From assembly GCF_000003815.2 (NCBI RefSeq), contig NC_049987.1, positions 17,525,959 through 17,589,958 on the forward strand: a stretch of DNA of 64,000 bases, given 5' to 3'. Position 1 is the first letter of the stretch, and each line of letters starts with the position of its first letter. A program made the position numbers and the translations under genes. This document shows positions 1 through 10,262 of this stretch, piece by piece. The notes under the pieces were generated by a model that did not search any database, had not been told where the DNA came from, and saw only the letters and a list, made by a program, of their open reading frames with translations. Source of the DNA: Branchiostoma floridae. Lineage: Eukaryota > Chordata > Leptocardii > Amphioxiformes > Branchiostomatidae.

Positions 1-300
1 CCTTTCTGATAAAGATTAGTTGTATGCTTTCTACCCGACATTCTGACTTTTGGATTGACCACTGAGCACTAGTGCCCCCTTGCAGAAACAAAGAAAACTG
101 CACTTTGCACTTTGTGCACTGTAGCTGAGTTTGGTAGAGTGAGATAGATTATGATTTCTGGGAAATTATGAAAAAATTACATATCCTCTCTTGATGAAAC
201 GAATTCTAAAACTAAAAGGATGATAGTATAATTAACATTCTATTTCTTTTGAATTACTTAAAGAGTATGTCTAAAAAATCAGTATTTTTTTCTATTCCAG

Positions 301-968
301 GTCCTGAGGTCCCTAGGGACTGCGCCAGTCTCTACCGTTTGGGTAACAACGTCAGCACCGTCTACAGCGTGACACCGCGAGACTCCCCGCAGCCCGTACC
401 CGTCTACTGCGACATGGACACCTCGGGCGGTGGTTGGACCGTGATCCAGCGCCGCATCAACGGTTCTGTCGACTTTCAGCGCACGGCTGACGTGTACAAA
501 ATCGGATTCGGCGAAGTCGACACAGAGCACTGGCTCGGCAACAAGCTAATCCACCTCCTGACCAATCAGGCGGCATATATGCTGAGAATCGACATGGAGG
601 ATTGGGAGGGCGAGCGACGCTACGCGGAATACGGACAATTCCGTGTCAACAGCGAGAATGACAAATTCCGCCTTCTCGTTAACGGTTACTCCGGCACGGC
701 GGGCGACGCCTTCTCGTGGTATCACAACTACCAGGCGTTCAGCGCGCCCGCGCCGGGAAATACATGCGCCATCTTGTCTAAGGGTGGGTGGTGGTATAAC
801 TCCTGCTTTTATGCCAACCTAAACGGGAAGTACTATCAAGGTGGGGAATACGGGAATTCCGGCTCAAGCATTCCGGATGGAATAGCCTGGAATCACGAGG
901 ACTGGAGAAATACGGACTATTACTCGCTAAAATTTGTAGAAATGAAAATTAGACCAGCTGATTTTTAA
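301..968 (+). CDS. Fibrinogen-related domain (FReD) protein, terminal exon (5' part outside window)
   Basis: The exon starts after a TTCTATTCCAG acceptor (ag at 299-300) and ends at the TAA at 966-968. It splits a Gly codon after its first base (phase 1), so upstream exons must lie left of the window. The translation is a nearly complete fibrinogen C-terminal domain: CASLYRLG opening, PVYCDMDTSGGGWTVIQRR block, NTCA...WWYNSC pair, and YSLKFVEMKIRP end. Such domains (ficolin, tenascin, angiopoietin, FIBCD1 families) are secreted or surface-exposed and bind carbohydrate or acetyl groups. The usual Asp-rich calcium loop before the NCA cysteine (DxD-type) is replaced by FSAPAPGNTCA. Which FReD subfamily this is cannot be decided without the N-terminal exons. 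Confidence 0.9.
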
Positions 969-1221
969 TCTAAGCACCGCAACGAGAAAAAAGCTAGTAG
1001 TACAGTCATTATGCAAAGGTATCAGAAGATGTATATGTTATATATAAGACAGCAACAAACAAAGGAATGTACTGAAAAGACTCACTTGCAATGATGTGTA
1101 TTTGACTATTTAAGAACTATAAGACTTGACGTTTCCTCATGTACATAACTAATAGTAATACATAGACTGATAGAAAGATAGGAATTTTAATGTTATTCTT
1201 AATCATCTCTATAGACTTGTG

Positions 1222-1227
1222 AATAAA
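1222..1227 (+). other. Candidate poly(A) signal AATAAA of the FReD gene
   Basis: AATAAA lies 254 bp after the FReD stop codon, giving a 3' UTR of about 270 bp. This is the first canonical hexamer downstream on the coding strand. Confidence 0.45.
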
Positions 1228-1343
1228 GCTTTCTCCAAGGCATGGGAATAGACTGAATCTGATTGATTTTTTTGAAAGCACAGTTATCTTTCTTTTTGTC
1301 TTAGGGTACTGATTGACGGCATAATTCTGCAAGTTGAAGTTAA

Positions 1344-1704
1344 CAGGGATCGAAATACTTTTTTCTGCATACCTGCACTGGTGCAGGTAACATTGAAATT
1401 TACCTGCACCAGACAAATTTTACTTGCACCACTCTGAATTTAGGAAGTATGGATCATACTAGAATTGTTCAGAAACCATTGCTATTTTTTTTCTTTCATC
1501 AATTATAGGTAGTAACAGTCAATGCAGCTAATGACAATCCACATACACCTACCACTACCAGTACCACATAGGACATCTATGTATAAAACCTACTAGTAGG
1601 TCATTGACCAGTGCAGGTTAGGTGCAGGTAGACACTAGAAATACCTGCACAGCTCCAAATTTACCAGCACTAACCTGCATATGCAGGTGGTATTTTGAGC
1701 CCTG
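1344..1704. mobile_element. Short TIR element, copy 1 (CAGGG-type ends)
   Basis: The element starts CAGGGATCGAAATAC and ends GGTATTTTGAGCCCTG, imperfect inverted termini. The interior contains repeated ACCTGCAC/GTGCAGGT words, including ACCTGCACTGGTGCAGGT near the left end and TGCATATGCA near the right end. It closely resembles the element at 2200-2539 in sequence and order. There is no coding potential, so it is a non-autonomous element. The CAGGG ends resemble hAT termini, but a clean 8-bp target duplication is not seen. Confidence 0.6.
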
Positions 1705-2199
1705 TTTAAGCAAATACAAAAGATGTTACTTACCGCTTTAGTTTCGTACAATACGATCCTCTGTACAGAGGAGATGAGTGGAACAGGCTGCATGCTGGGA
1801 TGGGAAACTTTTCCTCTCGCCGGGCGGACTGGATCTTTCTCTGTGTCTAACATGGTCTGGTCTTGGTCTTCATAACATCACGTAACTCCAAACTTTCTCC
1901 TGAAAAATCCATTAACGCAGGTTAAGAAAGAGATCATATACTGGTATCATGCATGCCAGGATAATAAAATGTAGGGATCAAAATACATTGTCTGTAGACT
2001 GAGGTAAGGTTTAAAGCTACTCCAGACTTGCAACAGACATATTTGAACAGCAACACTCATTTTTCCTTCACTGTACTTTTAGATCTATTACTGCACTGCC
2101 TGCAGGTCGATTTGAGCTTTCATGAATAGGTTCAAGCAAACAAACCAAAAAGCACACATCAAAAACAATTTTCTGACAATGTTACAACTACAAGTATAG

Positions 2200-2539
2200 C
2201 AGGGCTTGAAATACCTTTTTCTACATACCTGCACTGGTGCAGGTAACATTGCAATTACCTGCACCAAACAAACTTTACCTGCAACACTCTGAATTTAGGA
2301 AGTATGGATCATACTAGAATTTTTCAGGAACCATTGCTATTTTTTCTTTTATACTTAATAGGTGGTAAAAGTCAATGCAGCTAATAACAATCCTCATACA
2401 CCTACATCACAGGACATTTATGTATAAAACCCTTTACATGGACCTGTGAAAGTTAGGTGCAGGTAGACACCAGAAATACCTGCACAGCTCCAATTTTACT
2501 TGCACTAACCTGCATATGCAGGTGGTATTTCGAGCCCTG
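2200..2539. mobile_element. Short TIR element, copy 2 (CAGGG-type ends)
   Basis: Termini are CAGGGCTTGAAATACC and GGTATTTCGAGCCCTG, a 16-bp inverted repeat with one mismatch. The element is flanked on both sides by TATAG, a possible short target duplication. The interior is the same as the copy at 1344-1704 (ACCTGCAC/GTGCAGGT palindromes) and is non-coding. The better-matched termini suggest it is younger than copy 1. Confidence 0.65.
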
Positions 2540-3831
2540 TATAGTAGTATAGTATCTTTTAATTCAAGGTCTCATCGAGACCTTATACTATGTTATAGTT
2601 ATACTCACATCACCAGAAAATATCAATACAATCCATCCAGGCCTTGTTGAGATATGCTGTCCATCCACACACTCACAGACTCACACACACACAAACTGTG
2701 ACTGAGTTACAGCAGAACTTCTTTTTTTTACTGCATGATGTACACCAGTTACGACTTGCATTTAAACAGTGGATACTGAGTCCACACACTTTCCTTGTGA
2801 AAAGCATTGTATACTCAGAGATCACAATAGGGAAATTGTAGCTATTGATATTGTATGCAGATTCTAGAAAATTTATGTCTGACATGCCATTCTATTCATA
2901 TCATAAACCATTCAATACTAGGTACCTAGTTTTACTAAGCTGTGCAGTTAACTGTTTTGAAACCAGGCCACCATACAATACCATTTTAATTAAAGCAGAT
3001 TGGAGCTTTATATCAAATTGTAGAAATCTGCTATATTATCTAGTCTTACTTCTGACTACTAGTATGTCATCGTTTTTGCCATACAATGATAATTATAGTT
3101 TGATTATCAAATGTTCTCTTTTCTACAAAACGTCTGATCTTTATCCTACAAGCAAAACCACTTCAGATATAAATATACCATTTATTTTCTAGAGTTGATC
3201 ATATCAATAAATGTAATTGGGTCAAATGTAGTTACCAAAAGGCTTACTGTCTGCAAGTCTGTTTCCAAGAAAAGTGATTAAATTGATACTGATTTTTTTT
3301 TGTGGGGGGGGGAGGGGGAGGTTAGTGAAGTCTGTTTGTACATGTTTAGAATTTAATCACTCATAATTCCACCAGTGGCCATAATACCGCCTGGTAGCTG
3401 TCACCACATCAAAACAACATTTATAGAGTCCTTCTCAAGGTTGTCTTGAACACCTTAACAGCGTGCAAAATACCACTTGCACAAATTGCAAACATGCTTA
3501 TAAATGAGTAATATGATAGTAAAAGGTTATGTATGTATGCAACTATTGTACCTTTTTTTTTCAGAAATTAGTGAATTGTAGGTGGTGCAACTTGAAAATC
3601 AGATGTGCAACCTAGTTTTGCCCCAGGTTGCACACTGTGCAACTTAGCTCAGAAAAGTATTTTGTACCTGCCTAAAGTGAAGTGTAGCATTATCTGCAGT
3701 ACTCCAGATTCCTGATGCTGTATTGGTACATCTCTTAAACTTAAAGGCACCTTATGCATTATTAGAGCATAAAAACTGGAAACAATCTGGATAAGACAAT
3801 AGGTACATTATACTTATTATATACTTATTAT

Positions 3832-4870
3832 TTACTCTCACCTCTCAAATAGAAGTACCCCCTGGAATAAAAGTACCCCCCGGACAAATCTTCAAAATCT
3901 AATAAAAGTACCCCCTGGAATAAAAGTACCCCCCGGAAAAATACCAAATTGACATGTAAACTGCCCATGCTACTTCAGTCCAAGAGAAGATGATAAGCAG
4001 GTAGGCTCTTTTTATTTATTTATGCCTCAGTACCATATCAGTTAATTGTATCAATAATGAACAGAATAATTCCTATGTTATTGCACATATCAAGGAGGTT
4101 AACCTCCTTGCACATATTTTCTTTATCTGAGTGTCACACCATCAACAAAGATCAAAATAAAAGTAAAAAAAAATGAATGAAAATAAAAATTGAAGAAACA
4201 AAAAAAGAAGTTTATTTTATAATCATTGTTACAAAATAACATTTTGAAGAAACATTCCAACTTAGAATACCTTATTCACCACTTGTGCTATTTTCAATGT
4301 TGCAGAAACCAAGGAGGTCATAGACACTGCCCCCTATCGAAATGTAACGGTACTGCAGAAAATATATAATTCTCTCGCGCATTACCGCGAGATTCGGCGT
4401 GAGTTGATGAATCCAACATGGCGGATGTTTTCGAGCCGATTGAACGCTGTGCTTTGTTTTGGAAGGATTTTTTCGTTGCTGGAACATTAAAACAAGTTGA
4501 CTACGGGTGAAAAATAGTGGAAAAGTATTTGTAACTTTTTAATTTGTTTGGTTGGTGGTTAATTTCTGTGTTTTGATAGAGAATTTACGGAAGTAAGTGA
4601 CTGCAAGTCCAGAACCGGTCATCCCTTGTTATGTTTGGGCAAGGACGTTACATCAACGTCCTTGGTTTGGGTCATAGCGCTAGCGGCAGGGAAATCCGCG
4701 CTGCCTCGTCCGAAAAATATTGAATTTTAAGCAAAAGTACCGCGGAAATATGGGCAGAAAATACCAAACTTTCAATATTTTTGGGGTCCCTGGTTAGTAA
4801 AGAAAGCCCCAATTTGAAAAAAAAATAAACGTACCGTCTAAAATAAGGATTATTTGAGAGGTGAGAGTAA
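3832..4870. mobile_element. About 1.0-kb non-autonomous DNA transposon with 20-bp perfect TIRs
   Basis: The left end TTACTCTCACCTCTCAAATA is exactly reverse-complemented at 4851-4870. Just inside the left end there are repeated AAAAGTACCCCC words (3853-3925); the right interior has related GTACCG words. Flanking octamers CTTATTAT and TTCATCAT differ only by transitions and could be a decayed 8-bp target duplication. No ORF of transposase size is present. A micro-palindrome at 4091-4110 is nested inside. Confidence 0.6.
4091..4110. mobile_element. 20-bp palindromic micro-insertion, copy 1
   Basis: A perfect palindrome, CAAGGAGGTTAACCTCCTTG, is flanked by CACATAT at 4084-4090 and again at 4111-4117, a 7-bp direct repeat. 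Two more members of the family are at 50947-50976 and 57170-57208, each with its own 7-bp direct repeat. This copy has no loop. Confidence 0.6.
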
Positions 4871-6453
4871 TTCATCATACTAGGACCACATGCGTGCGCA
4901 ATTTAGATCGTCATTTCATACTTTGGGCGTTTATAAAGAACAGACAAACAAGCTGCAAATTGAACCCTTTATATAATTTATTGTACCCCACAATATATCA
5001 GCACAGGATTGAGCCACTAACACTAACAGTTTCTTGTTTCTTGTCGGCTATTTTTGGTAATTTCTGAACACCTGAGGTCACTGAGTGCATTGAATCTGAT
5101 TTTGTCATTTGCTAATCGAAACATGATTCGATCAAGTGACGATATCTCCTGAAGCATTCGAGACTCATTGGTCATGTTCGCGTTCATTCCGAAAATCATA
5201 ATGGCTGTCCTAGCGGCGTGGGCGCTCAGATTTTCAATGAGTTCTCACCACTCAACGATGTCGCATCTTTGCTCAATAAAGGTCGACACTTCAAAGGATG
5301 CCCCTAAACATAACCGACAACACTTCGGAAGATTTTCGGGAGCATTGCCGATCATCCAAGATGGCAGCCCAGTAGTTTGAACAGTGAGAAATGTTTGTAA
5401 CAGATCGGGTTGAGAGGTACTTAGGGGTTTTTGAAGACGGCTAACCCCCCGTCGCAGTAGGCAAGACTCCAGGGAAGCCAGGGACGTGCAAAAAAACGGA
5501 GTAAAAAGGTATCTTCTTGAAACAGATAGTTTTTTTTTTTACGCAAAAACCGTTATTGCCAATGGAGTTCTCCTCAACTAGGCAGGATTAAAACACTACA
5601 AGTAAAATCTGAGCCTAGTTGCCTCAGCTAACTTGACAATTGAATTTTAAAAACTTTAAAGGCCCTAATAATGCATTGGGCTCCTTTAAAACCACTTTAA
5701 ATCCATATGTTTTTCTCTGGGTATTAACTTATAATTAAGTACCCCAGTGGAACTATGAGAATTGATCATTGATGTCAACTGTTTTATGTTAGCCAGATCT
5801 TTTTTTTTTTTTTTTTTAGATACTGCAAAAAATGACATTGTATAAACCTTGGTAGGCCTTCTTTCAGCTGATGATCCTTAGAATAAATCATCGTTGGGTT
5901 TCTCAACTCAGCTACAAAATGGTTGCCCTAAAGAATTCCTGTGTTGGGCAACGTTTTTAGTAACGTTAGTACTGGTAAAAATACCCCACCCACAACACAC
6001 CTCTTTGCCGCCCCCCTCCCCGTTGGCGTTTTTCACAAACATGTTCACAAATGCAGCCATATAGACATATGCAATTGGTTGATACAGTAAATGTTTGGTT
6101 GAAGATACAGTTTTCATACACAACAGTTCAAACGTCCGCGCAAGAAATGATGAAAAAAACAAACTAACTCACCAAAAACACATGACGACCGCCATGTTGT
6201 TTTCACGAGACCCTTTGGAATGATCCATTTGCCAGAACAGGTGATTAACATAATTATATAAAAGCATATTTTAGCTAATTTTCCGATATGTATTGCAACT
6301 AAGGGATTAAAAACATATCATTGAAAATATTTAATGACTAAGGAAAGCTTATTTCACATATTTACGATTCCTATTTACTCTTTTAATGCTCCCCTAATAA
6401 TGAATGGTATGGACTAACCATCATTGCCTACATGGACAAAGCGTCATCTAGCG
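4871..6453. other. Gene-less stretch
   Basis: No coding exon is supported here. The region holds scattered homopolymer T runs (5528-5540, around 5800-5818) and only short ORFs with no recognisable domain. A promoter or first exon of a neighbouring gene cannot be excluded near 6000-6200. Confidence 0.3.
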
Positions 6454-6462
6454 TTGGATTGA

Positions 6463-6648
6463 TAGTCTCCAAGCAGACCCTACGGTGCCTTAGAAATAGT
6501 ATCAAAGCTGGCCAGGGACTTGGTATACCGGCACCAGTACCGGTGCCCGTTTGACTCCCTTTAGCCGGCTATCTCCCTTTGGCCGGCTATACTCCTTTGC
6601 CAGCTTTGATACTATTTCTGAGGCACCGTAGGGTCTGCTTGGAGACTA
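6463..6648. mobile_element. MITE with about 49-bp inverted arms and perfect 9-bp target duplication
   Basis: The left arm begins TAGTCTCCAAGCAGACCCTA and the right arm ends with its reverse complement at 6648. The arms continue inward through ATAGTATCAAAGCTGG with few mismatches. TTGGATTGA occurs at 6454-6462 and again at 6649-6657, a perfect 9-bp duplication, which is typical of Mutator-like elements. The loop carries CCGGTACCGG-type words. A diverged relative lies at 27444-27626. Confidence 0.8.
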
Positions 6649-6659
6649 TTGGATTGATA

Positions 6660-6872
6660 CTGTAAATGCATTTAAGTTCGCGGGGATTTAATTTCGCGGT
6701 AGCGGGAAAAAGGACTTTTCGCGGTGGATTTAAGTTCGCGGTAGCCCCATCGACTGCAGTCTAATACCCTAATCACGATTGTTCCGGGACATGGATTTAA
6801 GTTCGCGGTGAAGTGGTCGCCGCGAAAACCGCGAACATTAATCCACCGCGAACATTTCTGCACTGCATTTTT
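6660..6872. repeat. TTCGCGG-rich inverted repeat element
   Basis: The motif TTAAGTTCGCGG occurs repeatedly on the + strand (about 6672, 6730, 6800). CCGCGAACAT(T) occurs in inverted orientation at 6830-6856, with GTGGATT between. The ends (TGTAAATGCATTTAAG / CTGCACTGCATTTTT) are only loosely inverted. It is non-coding and looks like a dispersed MITE-like repeat. Confidence 0.5.
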
Positions 6873-6943
6873 GCGACTTCTGAGTATTTCATGTCATTGA
6901 CATGCTTCGATGATGATCTTCGATGATTTTCTCGACACGGACA

Positions 6944-7140
6944 ATCAGCAACACACCTATTTTATATTGTACCTGCTCAACACACCTGCTTTACCTGCAC
7001 AACACACCTGCTTTACCTGCTCAACACACCTGTTTTACCTGCTCAATACGGCTATTTTGCCTGCGCCAAGCACCCGACAATAATGCGCGACACACATTTT
7101 TTGCGCAACATACTTTTTGCCTGCGCAACACATGCACACT
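6944..7140 (+). repeat. Degenerate ~22-bp tandem repeat (ACCTGCTCAACACACCTG)
   Basis: Units of the form ACCTGCTCAACACACCTGTTTT are repeated about six times and decay toward the right into TTTTGCCTGCGCAACACA. The ORF running through it is a by-product of the repeat. Confidence 0.6.
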
Positions 7141-7189
7141 TTTCTCTACGGTGCACTCTACAGTTCACACGCCTGAATGGATGTGAATC

Positions 7190-8203
7190 AAGTGTGCAAG
7201 TTGCGGGGTAGCTTGCGTAATTGTTTATAATTTTGAAAGTTTATAAATCCTCTGTGTTCCTTGATGAGACTTTCAAACATGTGCAAATGTCATTATAAAA
7301 TAGCTACATCAACAGATGACAATCATATGAATAAAGACCTCATCAGTATATTAAAGAAAAATGCTTTATTAGCGTAGTAGGCAATGATAGGAGTTTCATA
7401 CTTGCAGCATCTCCAAGTTAGTTGAAAGCAAACTTTAACAGGAGAAAAAAGATCCATACTGAGTTTTCGAACTGTCTAGTGAATTAGCTCACAATCTGTG
7501 ATTGACTATGCAGGTGGGAATTACCTTTTTCACGCGGCGGCCATGATTGATCTAAAAGAGTGTCAATCATAATTAGCAGCTCAACCAATGATAGCCTGCC
7601 AATTAGGAAAGCAACCAATAAGAAAATGGCTGCATGTCCGTCAAATATTTGCATTATTATGTTTTTACTTTGTATCTCTTAAGGGACTACGGGGGCAGTC
7701 TACGCTACTCTAAATTTCAACTTCTTTCGGTGCATAACACTAGTTATAATATTCATTTTTTTAATCTTATAAATGAAATTTGTGTGGTTTGGGGGGAAAA
7801 CTAAATAAGAGCTGATTTTAGAAATAAGTTTGCCTCATCGACCTCGTCTTCGGTGAGTATCATGGCCACCGCGTGAGAAAGGTGTATACTCTCTAATTCC
7901 ACGCCGGTAGGCGTAGGCGCAATCGGATGTACCAAAAGTGCAGGTTTTCTTCTGATTGCGCATTGGCATGAAGTCTTCAAGCCAAATCAACCCGAACGAC
8001 AGATGTGAATGGTTATTTATATCGTATTGTTGAATAGTTAATGAAGTAAGGGAGGTCTTTCCAAATTGGTTTTCAAACAAAAATTGATTCTAGAATTGCA
8101 CCGCGAATTATATGAATATAGTCATGGTGAGTTTTCTTCCTAATTTGTCTATTCTGTCGCAACCATACTGTGCATTGGCCCCCACTCAACTGAGACGGGG
8201 GCC
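7190..8203. other. Gene-less stretch; right part belongs to the inverted A/C duplication
   Basis: No exon is supported. From about 7970 to 8150 the sequence is the reverse complement of 27920-28095 (shared words such as CCAAATCAACCCGAACGAC). A GTGAGTTTTCTTCC stretch at 8125 is conserved in both copies. This marks the distal end of the flank shared by LRR genes A and C. Confidence 0.5.
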
Positions 8204-8647
8204 NNNNNNNNNNNNNNNNNNNNNNNNNNNNNNNNNNNNNNNNNNNNNNNNNNNNNNNNNNNNNNNNNNNNNNNNNNNNNNNNNNNNNNNNNNNNNNNNN
8301 NNNNNNNNNNNNNNNNNNNNNNNNNNNNNNNNNNNNNNNNNNNNNNNNNNNNNNNNNNNNNNNNNNNNNNNNNNNNNNNNNNNNNNNNNNNNNNNNNNNN
8401 NNNNNNNNNNNNNNNNNNNNNNNNNNNNNNNNNNNNNNNNNNNNNNNNNNNNNNNNNNNNNNNNNNNNNNNNNNNNNNNNNNNNNNNNNNNNNNNNNNNN
8501 NNNNNNNNNNNNNNNNNNNNNNNNNNNNNNNNNNNNNNNNNNNNNNNNNNNNNNNNNNNNNNNNNNNNNNNNNNNNNNNNNNNNNNNNNNNNNNNNNNNN
8601 NNNNNNNNNNNNNNNNNNNNNNNNNNNNNNNNNNNNNNNNNNNNNNN
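8204..8647. other. Assembly gap (444 N)
   Basis: Run of N. The left edge is an imperfect palindrome, GGCCCCCACTCAACTGAG followed by ACGGGGGCC, which may have caused the break. Confidence 0.99.
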
Positions 8648-9942
8648 CCAAGGCCACGTGCTCAGAGTTATTCAATCACCGCTCCTGAAGAAGCTGACGG
8701 GAAACAATTTGTTCTTCTGTTGAATTATGGTTACAAACTGCAACACAGATATTGTGTTTAATCTTCCTGACTACGCTTTCTACCCGAATACGTTGTTGAA
8801 TACGTCTGTATAGGCTACCCACCATGACACGAGGATCATAAAAGTGTTAATATCTATTTGCTATGTCACACCGTTCGGTCGTCACGGGTAATTAAAATGC
8901 ATTTTTTGCATAATAAATGATACATAATTTACTTTACTTTGACATACATTAATTTGTGTCGCCTTTATAAGTATAGGAGTGGATACACTGTATCATCCCC
9001 AGTATATCGGTCTTTAAATTTTGAGTATAAGTAACTTCTATAAAGAAATTAAAATTATTACCGTTGCCATCGCCGTTGCTAAGGACGCTTTTCTGAGCAT
9101 TTCCAAGACATGGCGCGTCAAAGTAGCTGCCTGAAGTCTACTTTTTGGTTGGTTTTGGACCTGTTTATGCTTCAACAGACATGTATGAAGTATTTCCAAA
9201 AAATATATGTGTTTATTTTTGACAAGTTTCGTTACTGATTTAAAATGTCTTCTTTTTGTGTGCATAAAACCGTTACTAAGGCAGCTGACAAGGGCATGCG
9301 CCGCCCTTAAATTCAAACTTCTGCAATGAAATTTCCTACGGGTTTAAGAGGATTTCAAAGTAAGAAACAGCGCTGTCAAGAATTGCATTCCATGTTGGCC
9401 ATTCTTTTTGAGTACCCTTTGCCTACGGACATGGCTATAGCTACTAAGATTGAATTTCTTCATATTTTCTAGCTTACAAGCATAGATTACGCGGATTAGA
9501 AACAAGAATAATCACAACATGAAGCCTTGTTGTGACATTACACAAGTAATGTTTATTAGTAATTTCCACAATACAAAAACAATAGACATACCCCTTGTAT
9601 TTTTCATGCTAAATTCACTTTTCACTAAAGATAACCTTGCAACATAATGTAGTTTTGTTTTTAAAAAAGGTAGGTTTAGATAGACTCAATCAAAAACCCT
9701 ATAGACAGACTTGACTTTACAGGTACTTAGAACTTCTGACTTCAAGGTACAGGCATTCTGACGAAAGCTCTATTATATTCCTTACAAGGTATACTGTTCT
9801 GGAAACCACTACATGTACATATGTGTATGCAAAACCCACTGATATACAGATCGCACAAACATACGAGCTTTTAGATCACTAAATGCATGTAACTCATGAC
9901 AAAAAAACAAGATCATATAAATGTACAGAAAGGACCTAAGAT
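8648..9942. other. 3' flank of LRR gene A; no gene seen
   Basis: No coding exon is recognised. The segment near 9345-9375 (AAGAGGATTTCAAAGTAAG) recurs inverted near 27200-27235 and in direct orientation near 28186-28225, so part of this is duplicated DNA shared with the C flank. Confidence 0.4.
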
Positions 9943-10042
9943 NNNNNNNNNNNNNNNNNNNNNNNNNNNNNNNNNNNNNNNNNNNNNNNNNNNNNNNNNN
10001 NNNNNNNNNNNNNNNNNNNNNNNNNNNNNNNNNNNNNNNNNN
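9943..10042. other. Assembly gap (100 N)
   Basis: Run of exactly 100 N, so the true length is probably unknown. Confidence 0.99.
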
Positions 10043-10262
10043 TATGAGCATATACGCAGATAAGATACATTTCAAATCTGTGTTTTTCATGGGTTGAATG
10101 ATTATCATGATAATTCAAAAACTATATACAATAATGGTGATAACAATCATTGAACCATTTCTAACACTTAACGTGCAAATATTCCACAAAGAAAGGTACA
10201 ATAAAAGCAAACCTAACAAGGTATCAAAGACAAGCTATCGTTTTGGTAGGTAACCAGTTTCA

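Noticed and set aside
7835-8080. 81-aa minus-strand ORF
   Set aside because: Part is shared with the C flank, but the C copy does not keep the frame; no domain seen.
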